From: JACPRL01 sp035573715
Lineage (GTDB): Bacteria > Acidobacteriota > Terriglobia > Acidiferrales > 2-02-FULL-67-57
Direction of reading: 5' to 3'
DNA: 64,000 nucleotides
NCBI GenBank assembly: GCA_035573715.1
Contig: DATLZZ010000003.1
Span: 186,001-250,000, forward strand
The notes beneath the pieces were generated by a model, which saw only the letters and a list, made by a program, of their open reading frames with translations, was not told the origin of the DNA and searched no databases. This document shows positions 18,094 through 27,180 of the stretch, piece by piece (position 1 is the first letter of the stretch; every line of letters starts with the position of its first letter). Position numbers and translations under genes: made by a program.

Positions 18094-21000
18094 CTAGAAG
18101 ATAATCTTCAGCCCGAACTGCGCCGTGCGGGTGGTGGCGAACTGGTCGCGTTGCCGGAAGTCCGGGTCACCTAGGATGGCGTTGCGCCCGGCGGTCGGGT
18201 TGGTGAAGAAGTTCTTGTTGTCCAAGATGTCGAACAGCTCGAAGGTGGTGCGCAGCTTAACTTTCTCGCTGCCTAGGTTCCAATCGCGCCCGAAGCGGAT
18301 GTCCCAGTTGAAGAAGGCATTGTTGCTGATGGGATAGCGGCCCAGCACTTCGCCTCCGTCCGGCGGACGAATCTGGTCGAAGTTGTTCGAGCACTGGAAG
18401 GAGTTGCGGTAGTGGAAGGGCGAACCGGTGCCCTCCAGGCCGAACGGCGCCACGATGCCCGGGTCGGAGCAAGTCGCTGCCCACACCGGGAAAGCGCGGC
18501 CACTGCGCGCCGCAACCGAGGTGCTCAACTCGATGTCCGCCGGCAGCAGGAAGTAACCGTAGAAGGTGAACCGGTTACGGATGTCAAGTTGGCTGCGGCC
18601 GTAGTCCAGCGCCAGGAAGTTGAACGGATCCGAGGGGCCGTTGAAGGCGTCGGTGTCGCGGTCGCTGCTGGCGTTGTCCCGGTTCTGCGAGTATACGTAG
18701 TTGGCCCCGAACTGCACCCGGTGGCTGTAACTCTTCTTCACCTGAATCATGAAGGCGTGGTAGCGCGCCTTGGCGAAACTGGAGACTGCGTTGGCGTTGT
18801 CGATATTGGCCGCCAGCCGCGGCAGATTGAAGGTGGGATTGACGCCGTCGGTGGTGGTCTGACCGAGCGAGTTCAGAATGACGCCGGTGGGGTCGAGGTT
18901 GCGGTCCCAGGGCGTGCTGAAGAACCCGCCCGTGCGCAGGTTGTCCGAGCGGTTGTACATATAGGTGAGCGAAACGCTCAAGCTGGGGACGATCTCCTGC
19001 TCCACCGCTGCCTGGATGTTCCAGACGCGCGCGCTCTCAAAGTCCGGGTCGATGTAGTCGATGCTCTGCGGGCCCAGCGAAATGCAGGGCGCGCCGGTCG
19101 AGGGCAGCAGGTCGGGGTAGCTCAGCCCGCAGCCCAACAGGTCGGTCATCGAGCCGAAGAAAGGAACGAAGGCTACCGCGCCCCGCAGGCCCGGCCCCGC
19201 CAGGGCCCCGGCGAAGAATATCGTCGGCGAGGCGGCGTAGTAGACTCCCGTCCCGCCGCGGATAATGGTCTTGCCGGTCCCCATCACGTCCCAGGCCACC
19301 CCGATGCGCGGCGCCCAGTTGTCAAAGTCGTTAGGAACATTGGCCGAAGCCGGCGCCAGATCCACCGATACCGTGTTGCCACTGATGCGCGGTCGGCCCA
19401 CCGGCAGCATGGCCGACGGGAGCCCGAAGTCGGACTTGGGATTCCAGATGCCATCCCAGCGCAGGCCGAGGTTGAGGGTGACGTTGCGGTGGATCTTCCA
19501 GTTATCCTGCACGTAGAACGACAGCTCATGCTGCCAGAAGTCCGACAGCGACCCCGATTCCGTCGCCGTCAAGCCGTTCAACCCGATGCGCTGCAGCAGG
19601 AACAGCGGCCGGCGGTTGATCCAGTCCGTCAGGCTGGCGAAGTTGTACTGCCCGCCCGCAAAGCCGATGAAGACCTGGTTGGTGGCGTTCGAGTTCGCGT
19701 CCACCCCCAGCTTGATGTCGTGCTTGCCAAAGGTGTGGCTGAAGTTGTCCAGGAACTGCCAGCGCTTGTGTTCGCTGTCAATCGGCAGGAAGAACACCGG
19801 CCCGAAGTTGCCCGTGCCGTCGCCGATGATGGTTTCCTGGGTGTAGTTCGGCTCTCGAGTCCGTCGCGGCCGCTTCTCCTGCGAGTAGCTCACCCGGAAT
19901 TCATTCACCGACGCCGACCCGATGACCGAGGTCACCGACTGCGCCACCGTCCAGCCCTCGTTGACGAAGTTCTCGAAGTTGTTCCCCACCCGTCCCACCA
20001 CAAATGTCTGGCTGCCGGCGAAGCCGGTGAAGCCATCGGTCTCGTTGCGGGTGTAGTTAAAGCGCGTGGTGCCGGTGTGGTTGGGCGTGAACTTGTAGTC
20101 GAGCCGAATCAGCGGCGTCAGCAGGTCCTGCCGTTGCCCCGAAGAGCCTTCTAGGTCGGTCAGGTTGCCTCCGCCGAACTCCGGCGGCAGCGGGCAGTTG
20201 CTCGGCGGGTTGCACAGGATGCGGATGCCGCCAGCGTCGCCGAACACCGCCGTCAGCGGCCCCTTCTGCTGCTGGTCGTCCAATCCGACGAAGAACCAGG
20301 CGCGGTCGCGCACAATCGGCCCGCCCACCGTAAAGCCGAACTGGTGCCGCGTGTCCTTGTCGGGGGGAACCAGTTGGTTCACGTCTTCCACAAAGGTCGA
20401 GGACGTCAGCGAGTTGGTCTGGAACAGCCAGTGCGCCGTGCCGTGGAACTCGTTGCCGCCCGACTTGGTCACCACGTTGATCAGTCCGCCGGTGGCGTGC
20501 CCGAACTCGGCCGAGAAGCCGCCCTCGCGCACCTGGAATTCCTGAATGGCGTCCTGGGGGAAGGTAAAGTTCTTGGTCTCCAGCGACCCGAACCACTCGC
20601 CGAAGAAGGAGTTGCGGTTGTCGACCCCGTCAATGATCAGGCCGGTGTACTCGCCCATCTGGCCGCCCAGACGCACGGGGGAGCGCAACGCCGGGCTGAC
20701 GTCGCCGGTGCCGGCCAAAGTGGCGAAGTTCCGGAAGTCCCGCCCGTTGATAGGCAACTGGTCCACATAGGTCTGGTTGATGACCACCTTCTCCAGCGGC
20801 TCGTTCTTTTCGATTGGGCCCGACTCGCCCGTTACTTCCACCACTTGCCCGACCGCGGCGACCTTGAGGTTCACGTCCTGAATCAACTCCTGGCCGACGT
20901 TCAGGTAGACGTTCTTGACGACAGCGGTGGCGAACCCGCTCGCCGACACCTCGATGGTGTACTCGCCTGCGGTAAGGATGGCTGCCGTGTAGCGTCCGTC

Positions 21001-21201
21001 GGGCCCGCTGCTCACCGTGCGCTCGGCGCCCGTGGCCACGTGAGTGATCTTTACCGTGGCGTTCGGAACGGCGGCGCCCGTCGGGTCAAACACCGTCCCG
21101 CTGATTGTGCCTTTCTCCAGCACCTGGCCGTTGGCGGAAGGAACCAGAATCAGAGCGGCAACTACCAGGCAGACAAACACGCGCACCATCGCCTTCAGCA
21201 T
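18094..21201 (-). CDS. TonB-dependent outer-membrane receptor with N-terminal carboxypeptidase-regulatory-like domain
   Basis: 1035 residues from ATG 21201, which has GGAGG nine bases upstream; the ORF extends further to 21264 without a better site. Signal peptide about 1-26 (ending SANGQ). A carboxypeptidase-regulatory-like domain (GTISGTVFDPTGAAVPNATV) spans about 30-115. A plug domain follows, with LPINGRDFRNFATLAGT and GGLINVVTKSGGNEFHG, then a long beta-barrel region ending in the outer-membrane C-terminal signature FGLKIIF. This Oar-like architecture is expanded in Acidobacteriota. Ligand unknown: no transporter, TonB or degradation genes adjoin it; its neighbours are a TPR protein and leuA on the same strand. 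Confidence 0.92.
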   Translation of the reverse strand: MLKAMVRVFVCLVVAALILVPSANGQVLEKGTISGTVFDPTGAAVPNATVKITHVATGAERTVSSGPDGRYTAAILTAGEYTIEVSASGFATAVVKNVYLNVGQELIQDVNLKVAAVGQVVEVTGESGPIEKNEPLEKVVINQTYVDQLPINGRDFRNFATLAGTGDVSPALRSPVRLGGQMGEYTGLIIDGVDNRNSFFGEWFGSLETKNFTFPQDAIQEFQVREGGFSAEFGHATGGLINVVTKSGGNEFHGTAHWLFQTNSLTSSTFVEDVNQLVPPDKDTRHQFGFTVGGPIVRDRAWFFVGLDDQQQKGPLTAVFGDAGGIRILCNPPSNCPLPPEFGGGNLTDLEGSSGQRQDLLTPLIRLDYKFTPNHTGTTRFNYTRNETDGFTGFAGSQTFVVGRVGNNFENFVNEGWTVAQSVTSVIGSASVNEFRVSYSQEKRPRRTREPNYTQETIIGDGTGNFGPVFFLPIDSEHKRWQFLDNFSHTFGKHDIKLGVDANSNATNQVFIGFAGGQYNFASLTDWINRRPLFLLQRIGLNGLTATESGSLSDFWQHELSFYVQDNWKIHRNVTLNLGLRWDGIWNPKSDFGLPSAMLPVGRPRISGNTVSVDLAPASANVPNDFDNWAPRIGVAWDVMGTGKTIIRGGTGVYYAASPTIFFAGALAGPGLRGAVAFVPFFGSMTDLLGCGLSYPDLLPSTGAPCISLGPQSIDYIDPDFESARVWNIQAAVEQEIVPSLSVSLTYMYNRSDNLRTGGFFSTPWDRNLDPTGVILNSLGQTTTDGVNPTFNLPRLAANIDNANAVSSFAKARYHAFMIQVKKSYSHRVQFGANYVYSQNRDNASSDRDTDAFNGPSDPFNFLALDYGRSQLDIRNRFTFYGYFLLPADIELSTSVAARSGRAFPVWAATCSDPGIVAPFGLEGTGSPFHYRNSFQCSNNFDQIRPPDGGEVLGRYPISNNAFFNWDIRFGRDWNLGSEKVKLRTTFELFDILDNKNFFTNPTAGRNAILGDPDFRQRDQFATTRTAQFGLKIIF

Positions 21202-21449
21202 GGACGAATCCTCCAAGTCGACTTTCGGGTGGACGGGTTGGGGCTTGCCCCAATACCAGTACACGTTCGCGGCACCCCGGCTTCGGCGCGGATTCTAGGT
21301 GGAGCATCCCCGACTGTCAAGAAATTTCTGGGGAGTTCTTCCGCAGGGCAACCTCGTTCCGGCGCCGCTCAATCCCCAGGGCGAGGCGTTGACGTGGCTG
21401 CGCTCGGACGCGTCGGGCTGGCCCGAGTCCGCCACGGCGAAGAAGTAGG

Positions 21450-22754
21450 TCAGACGCCCCAGCCGTAGGGGTCGAAGTCGGACGCCGGGCGGCGCACCGC
21501 CTCGCGTGCTCGCTGCGGGAACTCCGGGCGACCCACGCCGGCGCGGCTGGCCTGGCCGACAGTGGAAACGGGCAGCGGCACGCAGGGCTGCGGGCGAATT
21601 CGTTGCCGCATCACTTTGTGCACGGTGTTCAGCAGGTCGCGGTCGGTTACCAGCTTCTTTTCATCCGCCAGTCGCATCACCGCGTCGTAGCACTTCGCCA
21701 GCTCCACGCCGGTCACCTCGTAGCCCAGCTCCCGCAGCCGCACGCAGATGGCGTTGCGGCCGGAGTGCTTGCCCACCACCAGGCGTCGCGCCGGCACCCC
21801 AACCGCCTCCGGCGGGATAATCTCGTAGGTCAGCGGGTTCTTGATGATGCCGTCCTGATGGATGCCGGCCTCGTGCGCGAAGGCGTTGGCCCCCACCACC
21901 GCCTTGTTGGGCGGAACGCGCACTCCGGTAATTTCGGTCAGCAGACGGCTGGTGGGATAAATTTTCTCCAGCCGGATGTTCGTGGTCACACCGAAAGCCG
22001 CCTGCCGCACCGCCAGGGCCACCACCGCTTCCTCCAGCGAGGCGTTGCCGGCCCGCTCCCCAATGCCGTTGATGGTGCACTCCACCTGCCGCGCGCCGGC
22101 CTGCACCGCCGCCAGCGAGTTCGCCACTGCCAGCCCGAGGTCGTTGTGGCAGTGCGCGCTCAGCGTGATCCCCGGCCGCCCGCCCAGGTGCTCGCGCACC
22201 CGGCGGAAGATCTGTCCGTATTCCTCCGGGATGCTGTAGCCGGTTGTGTCCGGAATGTTGAGGACGGTCGCACCGGCGTCGGCCGCCGCCGCCATCACTT
22301 GGCAAAGGTAGTCCAAATCCGTCCGGCTGCCGTCTTCGGCGGAGAACTCGACCTCCGGGCAGCGCTGCCGCCCATACGCCACCATCTGCGTAATGGCGTC
22401 TAGCGCTTCGGCGCGCGTCATCTTCAGCTTGTACTTCAGGTGCAGGTCCGACGTGGCCAGAAAGACATGCAGGCGCGGCCTGGCCGCCGGCTCCAGCGCC
22501 CGCAGCGCCGCCTCCACGTCCACCTGCTTGGCGCGCGCCAGCGCCGCCACCCGGCAGCCGCGGAGGGCGCCCGCCACCGCCCGCACGCCCTCCAGGTCGC
22601 CCGGCGAGGCGATGGGGAAGCCGGCTTCGAGAATGTCTACGCCCAACTCTTCGAGCTGCCGCGCCATGCGCAGCTTCTCCTCCACGTTCATCGAGAAGCC
22701 GGGTGACTGCTCGCCGTCGCGCAACGTGGTGTCGAAGATGTGAACGCGTTCCAT
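21450..22754 (-). CDS. leuA: 2-isopropylmalate synthase, short form without the leucine regulatory domain
   Basis: 434 residues. HMGL-like TIM barrel with FDTTLRDGEQSPG at the N-terminus, the metal-binding HCHNDLGLAVANS, NGIGERAGNASLEE, and the linker-domain motif HEAGIHQDGI. It condenses acetyl-CoA with 2-oxoisovalerate in leucine biosynthesis. Typical feedback-regulated LeuA has about 500-560 residues with a C-terminal leucine-binding dimer domain; here the barrel and linker are followed only by about 50 residues that look unstructured. Homocitrate or citramalate synthase are alternatives for this fold. No other leucine genes are adjacent; instead a divergent LysR regulator shares its promoter region. 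Confidence 0.82.
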   Translation of the reverse strand: MERVHIFDTTLRDGEQSPGFSMNVEEKLRMARQLEELGVDILEAGFPIASPGDLEGVRAVAGALRGCRVAALARAKQVDVEAALRALEPAARPRLHVFLATSDLHLKYKLKMTRAEALDAITQMVAYGRQRCPEVEFSAEDGSRTDLDYLCQVMAAAADAGATVLNIPDTTGYSIPEEYGQIFRRVREHLGGRPGITLSAHCHNDLGLAVANSLAAVQAGARQVECTINGIGERAGNASLEEAVVALAVRQAAFGVTTNIRLEKIYPTSRLLTEITGVRVPPNKAVVGANAFAHEAGIHQDGIIKNPLTYEIIPPEAVGVPARRLVVGKHSGRNAICVRLRELGYEVTGVELAKCYDAVMRLADEKKLVTDRDLLNTVHKVMRQRIRPQPCVPLPVSTVGQASRAGVGRPEFPQRAREAVRRPASDFDPYGWGV

Positions 22755-22816
22755 GGCAGCACCCCTGACAACAAAGTCGCACCTTGACGGCCTATGCCAC
22801 GGAAGTCAAATTTATA

Positions 22817-22833
22817 ATTCTTGTATTAGGAAT
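22817..22833. promoter_or_regulatory. LysR-type operator candidate between leuA and the regulator gene
   Basis: ATTC-N9-GAAT interrupted palindrome, containing the T-N11-A spacing of LysR-family boxes, in an AT-rich island (TTTATAATTC through GAATAAAT) within the 102-bp divergent gap. Also contains -10-like hexamers for leftward transcription. Confidence 0.5.
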
Positions 22834-22856
22834 AAATCTCTGTTATTGAAGGTTCC

Positions 22857-23744
22857 ATGGATCTCCAGGAGCTAAACGCTTTTCTGGTGGTCGCGCGCGA
22901 AAAGAGCTTCTCTCGCGCTGCCGACAAGCTCTACCGTACCCAGCCCGCGGTCAGTCTCGCCGTGCGCCGCTTGGAGGACTGGATCGGCCAGCGGCTTTTC
23001 GTCCGCGGTGGCCGCACCGTGAGGCTCACCGACGCCGGCGAGGTTCTGCGCGACTACGCCGAGCGCATCCTCAACCTGCGCGAGGAAACGCGTCGCGCCG
23101 TCGAAGAGCTCGGCGGGCTCCACCGCGGCCGCGTTTCGCTGGGCGTGAACGAAAGCTCCATCCACGCCCTGCTGCCTTTGCTGGCGCGCTTTCATCGCCG
23201 CCATCCCAACATCCACGTCGCGGTTCAGCGGACGTTCTCTCGCGACATTCCCCACGAAGTGCTCAACTACCGACTCGACCTCGGCGTCGTTTCCTACATT
23301 CCGACGGAGGAAAAACTTGCCGCCGTGCCCATCTTCCGCGACTACTTGACCTTTGTGGTGCCGCCCGGCCACCGCCTGGCGCGCCGACGCATCGTCGACA
23401 TCTCGGAGCTTGGGGAGGAAAGCTTCATTGCCCATATCGTGGACTCGCCCTATCGCTGGCGAGTCATCCAGCTTTTTGAGCGGCACCGCGTGCCGCTGCG
23501 CATGACGGTCGAATTGCCGACCATCGAAAGCATCAAGCGGTTCGTGCAGATGGGCATGGGAGTGGCCATCGTGCCGCGCATGTGCGTGCGCTGGGACGTC
23601 GAGCGCAACCTGCTCGTGGAGGTCAAGATCCGCCAGCTCAATTTGCCGCGCCACCTGCACTTGATTCACCGCCGCGACGCCCGCTTCTCTCGCGCTGCTG
23701 CCGCCTTGGTCAGACTCCTTGAGGGTCGAATCGGCAAGGGGTGA
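22857..23744 (+). CDS. LysR family transcriptional regulator
   Basis: 295 residues. Winged helix-turn-helix at the N-terminus (NAFLVVAREKSFSRAADKL, TQPAVSLAVRRLED, then LFVRGGRTVRLTDAG), followed by a linker helix and an effector-binding domain of the periplasmic-binding-protein fold (RGRVSLGVNES onward). Effector residues cannot be deduced. Transcribed divergently from leuA across a palindromic box, so it probably controls leuA and itself, perhaps compensating for the absent feedback domain of the enzyme. Confidence 0.92.
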   Translation: MDLQELNAFLVVAREKSFSRAADKLYRTQPAVSLAVRRLEDWIGQRLFVRGGRTVRLTDAGEVLRDYAERILNLREETRRAVEELGGLHRGRVSLGVNESSIHALLPLLARFHRRHPNIHVAVQRTFSRDIPHEVLNYRLDLGVVSYIPTEEKLAAVPIFRDYLTFVVPPGHRLARRRIVDISELGEESFIAHIVDSPYRWRVIQLFERHRVPLRMTVELPTIESIKRFVQMGMGVAIVPRMCVRWDVERNLLVEVKIRQLNLPRHLHLIHRRDARFSRAAAALVRLLEGRIGKG

Positions 23745-23758
23745 CCCGAAAAGTCATT

Positions 23759-23784
23759 GGGCGGTCCCGTTGCCAGGACCGCCC
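23759..23784. terminator. Hairpin between convergent lysR and kinase genes
   Basis: Nine-base arms GGGCGGTCC (23759-23767) and GGACCGCCC (23776-23784) are perfectly complementary with an 8-nt loop. Minus-strand readthrough continues into AATGACTTTT, giving a weak T-tract for the kinase gene direction. Confidence 0.55.
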
Positions 23785-23897
23785 AAGTGGCCCACCTCCC
23801 ATCGGGGATGCGGGGATGCAGTGGTTCGGCGGTTGTGACGCTTGTAGCATGGGGGTATTACAGGAGGATTACAGGGCGGGAAAAATCCCGTGACGGC

Positions 23898-26039
23898 TCA
23901 GTACTCTCGCAGCACCTCGTCCACCAGCTCTTCGCTCTTCTTCTGGGCGAACGCGTGGTGGACGACCTGCACTTTGCCGGATTTCACCTTGACTCGGACT
24001 TTGTCGGTGTTCTTCCCGTTTGTCAGCTCAATGACGTAGTCGCCCGGCGGGAGCTCAATCTGCATCGGGGTTTGCCCGGTGATGTCGAAAAGTTTCCCGC
24101 TTTCCTGGCGCACGTCGGTGACTTCGGCCCACGGGGAAGCGGTAATCTGCACGTAACCGGGCGCGCTGGCGCGAGTAAAGAGATACCAGGCGCCTGCCGC
24201 CACCAGCAGAAAGACCAGCGCGCCCACGCCCATCCAGATCCACGAGAAACTGCGCTCGGCCGGCGCCACCCATCTCTCAGGGCGCAACTCGGGCGCTTGG
24301 CCGATTGCCGGACGGGGCGGAGTGGGGCGCGGTGGTATTGGAGCGGGCTTCGGCGCCGGCCGCGCCGGAGGTGGTGTCGGCTTGGGAGCCGGTGGCGGCT
24401 CTGCTTTTCTCACCGGCGGCGAAGCAGGCGGCACCGCCACCTTCTCTGGCGTCGGCGCTGGTGGCTCCGGCATCGGCGCCGGCGGCGGCATCAACTGAGT
24501 TTCTTCGCTCGGCGGCCTCACGGCCTTGGCGTAGGGGCCCACATCGTCGGTCGTGACCGTCGCCGGGTCACGCGCGGCCTTGGCGTACTGCCCGGCGTCA
24601 TCGGTCGTGATCGTGGACAGGTCACGCGGAGCCGGCTTGGGCGGCGGTTCCTTGGCCAATGGCAGGGCGATGGGCCCGCCCAGCATCGTGGGGGCTTCTC
24701 CGGTTTGCGCCAGTTCAGCGGCACGGCGCTGCTGGACTTTTTCGGCCAACTCGCGCTCCAGCCAGCCGGACATGCGCAGGGCGGTCTGGTGCTGGCGGTC
24801 GAGCGAAAGCACCGCATCCAGCTCTCTTTTTGCGCCCGGAAGGTCGCCCGCGGCGGCGCATTTTTCGGCGCGCTCCAGGTGCCGCGCAATGCGCAGGTCG
24901 CGCTCGTGGCGCTCGACCGCCGATTGCTTGAGCTGCCGCGCTGCTTCGTGCCGCGGGTCGAGCCGCAGAACCTCGTCCAGAAAGATGAGCGCCTCGGCGT
25001 ACTGGCTGGAGTCGAGCGATTCCTGCGCGTGGCGCATGTACTGCTCGATCTTCTGCGCGCGCTGCCGCGCCACCGTCTCCTCGCGCACCCGCTCCAACAT
25101 CGCCTTGGCCAACTCGTGGCTGCTGTCGATTTCCAGAACCTTCTGCAAACATTCCTGAGCGATGTTGAGCTTTTTCTCGGCCAGCGCCCGCTCGCCCTGC
25201 TTGAGGTAGATGCCCAGCGTGTCGTGCCGAAGAGAGTCGGCCAGTGACTGCAGGTCGAGCGCCATTTCTTCGGCGGTCTGGTAACGACTCTCCGCCTCCT
25301 TCTCCAGGGCCTTGAGCACGATCAGTTCCAGGTCGGCCGGGCAGTGCGCCAGGTGCTGGCTCAGCGGCTCCGGCGCTTCGTGGGTAATCTTGAAGAGAAT
25401 GGCCGGGATGTCATCGCCCGGGAACGGGCTGCGAAAGGTGAGCAGCTCGTAGAGGATGATGCCGACGGAAAAAATGTCGGAGCGGCCGTCCACCGGCTGG
25501 CTGCGGATCTGCTCGGGCGACATATAAAGCACCGTGCCCAGCACCGAGCCGGTGCGGGTGAGCGTGGCGGTGCCGATGCGAGCGATGCCGAAGTCCACAA
25601 TCTTCACCTGGCCGTTGGGCAGCACCACGATGTTGCCCGGCTTCATGTCGCGGTGCACCACGCCGTGCGCGTGGGCGTAGTGCAGGCCGCGGCAGGTTTG
25701 CACGATGATGTCCAGCCGCTTGAAGAGCGGCAGGTCGGTCTTCTCGCCGATGATTCTTTCCAGGTCGTCGCCCTCCAGCAGCTCCATGGCGATGAAGGGG
25801 ATGCCCTGAGCTTCGTCAATATCGTAGATGGTGACGATGTTGGGGTGGTGGAGCTGGCCGGCGGCCTGCGCTTCGCGGTAGAAACGCTTCAAGACGTCGG
25901 GGTTGCCGATTACGGTGGGCGACATCGTCTTCAGCGCCACCGCGCGCCCCAGGCGGGTGTCAATCGCCCGGTAGACGACGCCCATGCCGCCGCTGCCGAG
26001 CTCGGCTTCAATCTCGTACTTCCCCAGCTTGCTGAGCAT
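23898..26039 (-). CDS. Membrane Ser/Thr protein kinase with PEGA domain
   Basis: 713 residues. N-terminal Hanks-type kinase (about 7-265) with all key motifs: GSGGMGVVYRA, ALKTM with the ATP-binding Lys, HRDMKPGNIV, DFGIAR and the SPEQ segment. A helical TPR-like region (about 275-420) is followed by a Pro-rich stretch (about 480-590), one membrane helix (about 598-621, WIWMGVGALVFLLVAAG) and a C-terminal PEGA-type domain on the outer side (VQITASPWAEV, GDYVIELT). This layout is common in Acidobacteriota and Myxococcota. Targets are not encoded next to it in an obvious way. The active-site residues are intact, unlike the kinase-like gene at 32667. Confidence 0.93.
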   Translation of the reverse strand: MLSKLGKYEIEAELGSGGMGVVYRAIDTRLGRAVALKTMSPTVIGNPDVLKRFYREAQAAGQLHHPNIVTIYDIDEAQGIPFIAMELLEGDDLERIIGEKTDLPLFKRLDIIVQTCRGLHYAHAHGVVHRDMKPGNIVVLPNGQVKIVDFGIARIGTATLTRTGSVLGTVLYMSPEQIRSQPVDGRSDIFSVGIILYELLTFRSPFPGDDIPAILFKITHEAPEPLSQHLAHCPADLELIVLKALEKEAESRYQTAEEMALDLQSLADSLRHDTLGIYLKQGERALAEKKLNIAQECLQKVLEIDSSHELAKAMLERVREETVARQRAQKIEQYMRHAQESLDSSQYAEALIFLDEVLRLDPRHEAARQLKQSAVERHERDLRIARHLERAEKCAAAGDLPGAKRELDAVLSLDRQHQTALRMSGWLERELAEKVQQRRAAELAQTGEAPTMLGGPIALPLAKEPPPKPAPRDLSTITTDDAGQYAKAARDPATVTTDDVGPYAKAVRPPSEETQLMPPPAPMPEPPAPTPEKVAVPPASPPVRKAEPPPAPKPTPPPARPAPKPAPIPPRPTPPRPAIGQAPELRPERWVAPAERSFSWIWMGVGALVFLLVAAGAWYLFTRASAPGYVQITASPWAEVTDVRQESGKLFDITGQTPMQIELPPGDYVIELTNGKNTDKVRVKVKSGKVQVVHHAFAQKKSEELVDEVLREY

Positions 26040-26161
26040 ACCCGCCCGACAGGCTGCGTTGGCGAGCGGACAAGCACCCCGACAGCCCGTTGTCGACGAA
26101 TGCTATCACTCCGGTGCGGCCACTTCAATGTTTGCTTGTGTGCCGCCGGCGCCATCTCGGG

Positions 26162-26167
26162 TAGAAT
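26162..26167 (+). promoter_or_regulatory. -10 hexamer placed 6 nt before an ATG (possible leaderless transcript)
   Basis: TAGAAT ends six bases before the ATG of the zinc-ribbon gene, so the expected transcription start would fall on or next to the start codon. No Shine-Dalgarno sequence lies between. Confidence 0.35.
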
Positions 26168-26173
26168 GGCGCC

Positions 26174-26446
26174 ATGCAGGAGCGCGACTTCTACACCGAG
26201 CGGACCGAAACCAAGACCGCCACTTTCGTCTGTCCTCACTGTCGCCAGGAAAACGAATACCCGGTGCGCTGGATGGTGCGCGAGAAGCGCAAGGAGCCAC
26301 CGCGCGGCCTCAACCCCGACGACCGCGCCCGCTTCGCCAAGGCCCGCTCCTACATGGTTCGCGTGGATGAGCAGTTCGCCTGCCGCAACCCGCGCTGCCG
26401 CAAGCGTTTCGAAAGCCCCTCCCAGCAGTCGGTGGTCCTCATCTAG
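26174..26446 (+). CDS. Small zinc-ribbon protein of unknown function
   Basis: 90 residues. Two Cys pairs, CPHC at 20-23 and CRNPRC at about 74-79, separated by about 50 residues including a basic stretch (REKRKEPPRG), are consistent with one zinc-binding knuckle pair. No catalytic motif. It lies divergent to the Ser/Thr kinase and upstream of a GC hairpin and the sigma factor gene. Reading frame, composition and the -10 element support a real gene; function is not known to me. Confidence 0.68.
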   Translation: MQERDFYTERTETKTATFVCPHCRQENEYPVRWMVREKRKEPPRGLNPDDRARFAKARSYMVRVDEQFACRNPRCRKRFESPSQQSVVLI

Positions 26447-26455
26447 CGTGGGAAG

Positions 26456-26475
26456 GGCGGGGCTTCAGCCCCGCC
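26456..26475 (+). terminator. Terminator-like hairpin GGCGGGGC-TTCA-GCCCCGCC
   Basis: Perfect 8-bp GC stem with a 4-nt loop, 10 nt after the zinc-ribbon stop codon. No T-tract follows, so it may be a REP-type palindrome rather than a true terminator. Confidence 0.5.
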
Positions 26476-26638
26476 GTTGCCGGACAATTCAATGTTCTCT
26501 ACCGCACTGCCGTAGGTCGTGCAGGGCGAAGCCCGAAGCGACATCCCTGTCTCTCAAGAGCTACAATCCCCGTATGGCTGGGAACCATTCCGCGCCCTCC
26601 GCGATAACACGATTGAATCACCCAGGGGAGACCGGCCC

Positions 26639-27175
26639 TTGAGTCCAAGGTCTGACGAGGAACTGATGCTCGACTTCAAGCGCGGCGAAGGGCGCGCTTT
26701 CGAAGAACTCTTCGGCCGCTACAAGAACGCCATTTACGGCTACGTGCGGCGGCGGGTGGGCGACCCCGGGCGCGCGGAAGAAATCACCCAGGATGTTTTT
26801 CTGGCGCTGGTGCGGCAGCGAAACGGTTACGAGGTCGAGTCCACCTTCCGCACCTACCTCTATCGCATTGCGATGAACCGCGTGGTGTCGGAGTACCGGC
26901 GCAAGAAAGAGAACGACCCGCTGCCCGACGCGCTGCCCGCGGCGGGCGGCGACCCTTCAGTGGTGCAACAGGTGCGCGAAGCGCTGGAGCGGCTCGACCC
27001 CGAGCAGCGCGAAATCGTCACCCTGCGCGAGTACCAGGGTCTGAGCTACGACGAAATCGCCCGCGTGCTCGACATCCCGGTCGGCACCGTCCGCTCGCGC
27101 CTGTTTCGCGCCAAGATGGCGCTCAGAGATTTGTTGGCCCCGCGCTGGTCGGAGCGCGAGGTCAAGGGAAGGTAA
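26639..27175 (+). CDS. ECF-type RNA polymerase sigma factor
   Basis: 178 residues from TTG 26639, chosen because GGGGAG lies nine bases upstream and the predicted N-terminus (SPRSDEELMLDFKRGEGRAFEELF) is that of group 4 sigma factors; ATG 26667 is an alternative. Region 2 (NAIYGYVRRRVGDPGRAEEITQDVFLALV, and FRTYLYRIAMNRVVSEYRRKK) and region 4 (LDPEQREIVTLREYQGLSYDEIARVL, VGTVRSRLFRAKMALRD) are complete. The following gene, five bases on, encodes a zinc-finger anti-sigma protein, so this is a sigma/anti-sigma pair. Confidence 0.9.
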   Translation: MSPRSDEELMLDFKRGEGRAFEELFGRYKNAIYGYVRRRVGDPGRAEEITQDVFLALVRQRNGYEVESTFRTYLYRIAMNRVVSEYRRKKENDPLPDALPAAGGDPSVVQQVREALERLDPEQREIVTLREYQGLSYDEIARVLDIPVGTVRSRLFRAKMALRDLLAPRWSEREVKGR

Positions 27176-27180
27176 GGACC

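Noticed and set aside
18412..20154. 580-codon plus-strand frame opposite the TonB receptor
   Set aside because: No domain features; the receptor on the minus strand is complete with signal peptide, plug and C-terminal Phe.
21202..21449. Additional gene in the 248-bp gap upstream of the TonB receptor
   Set aside because: Short frames only, without ribosome sites or homology; likely the promoter region of the receptor.
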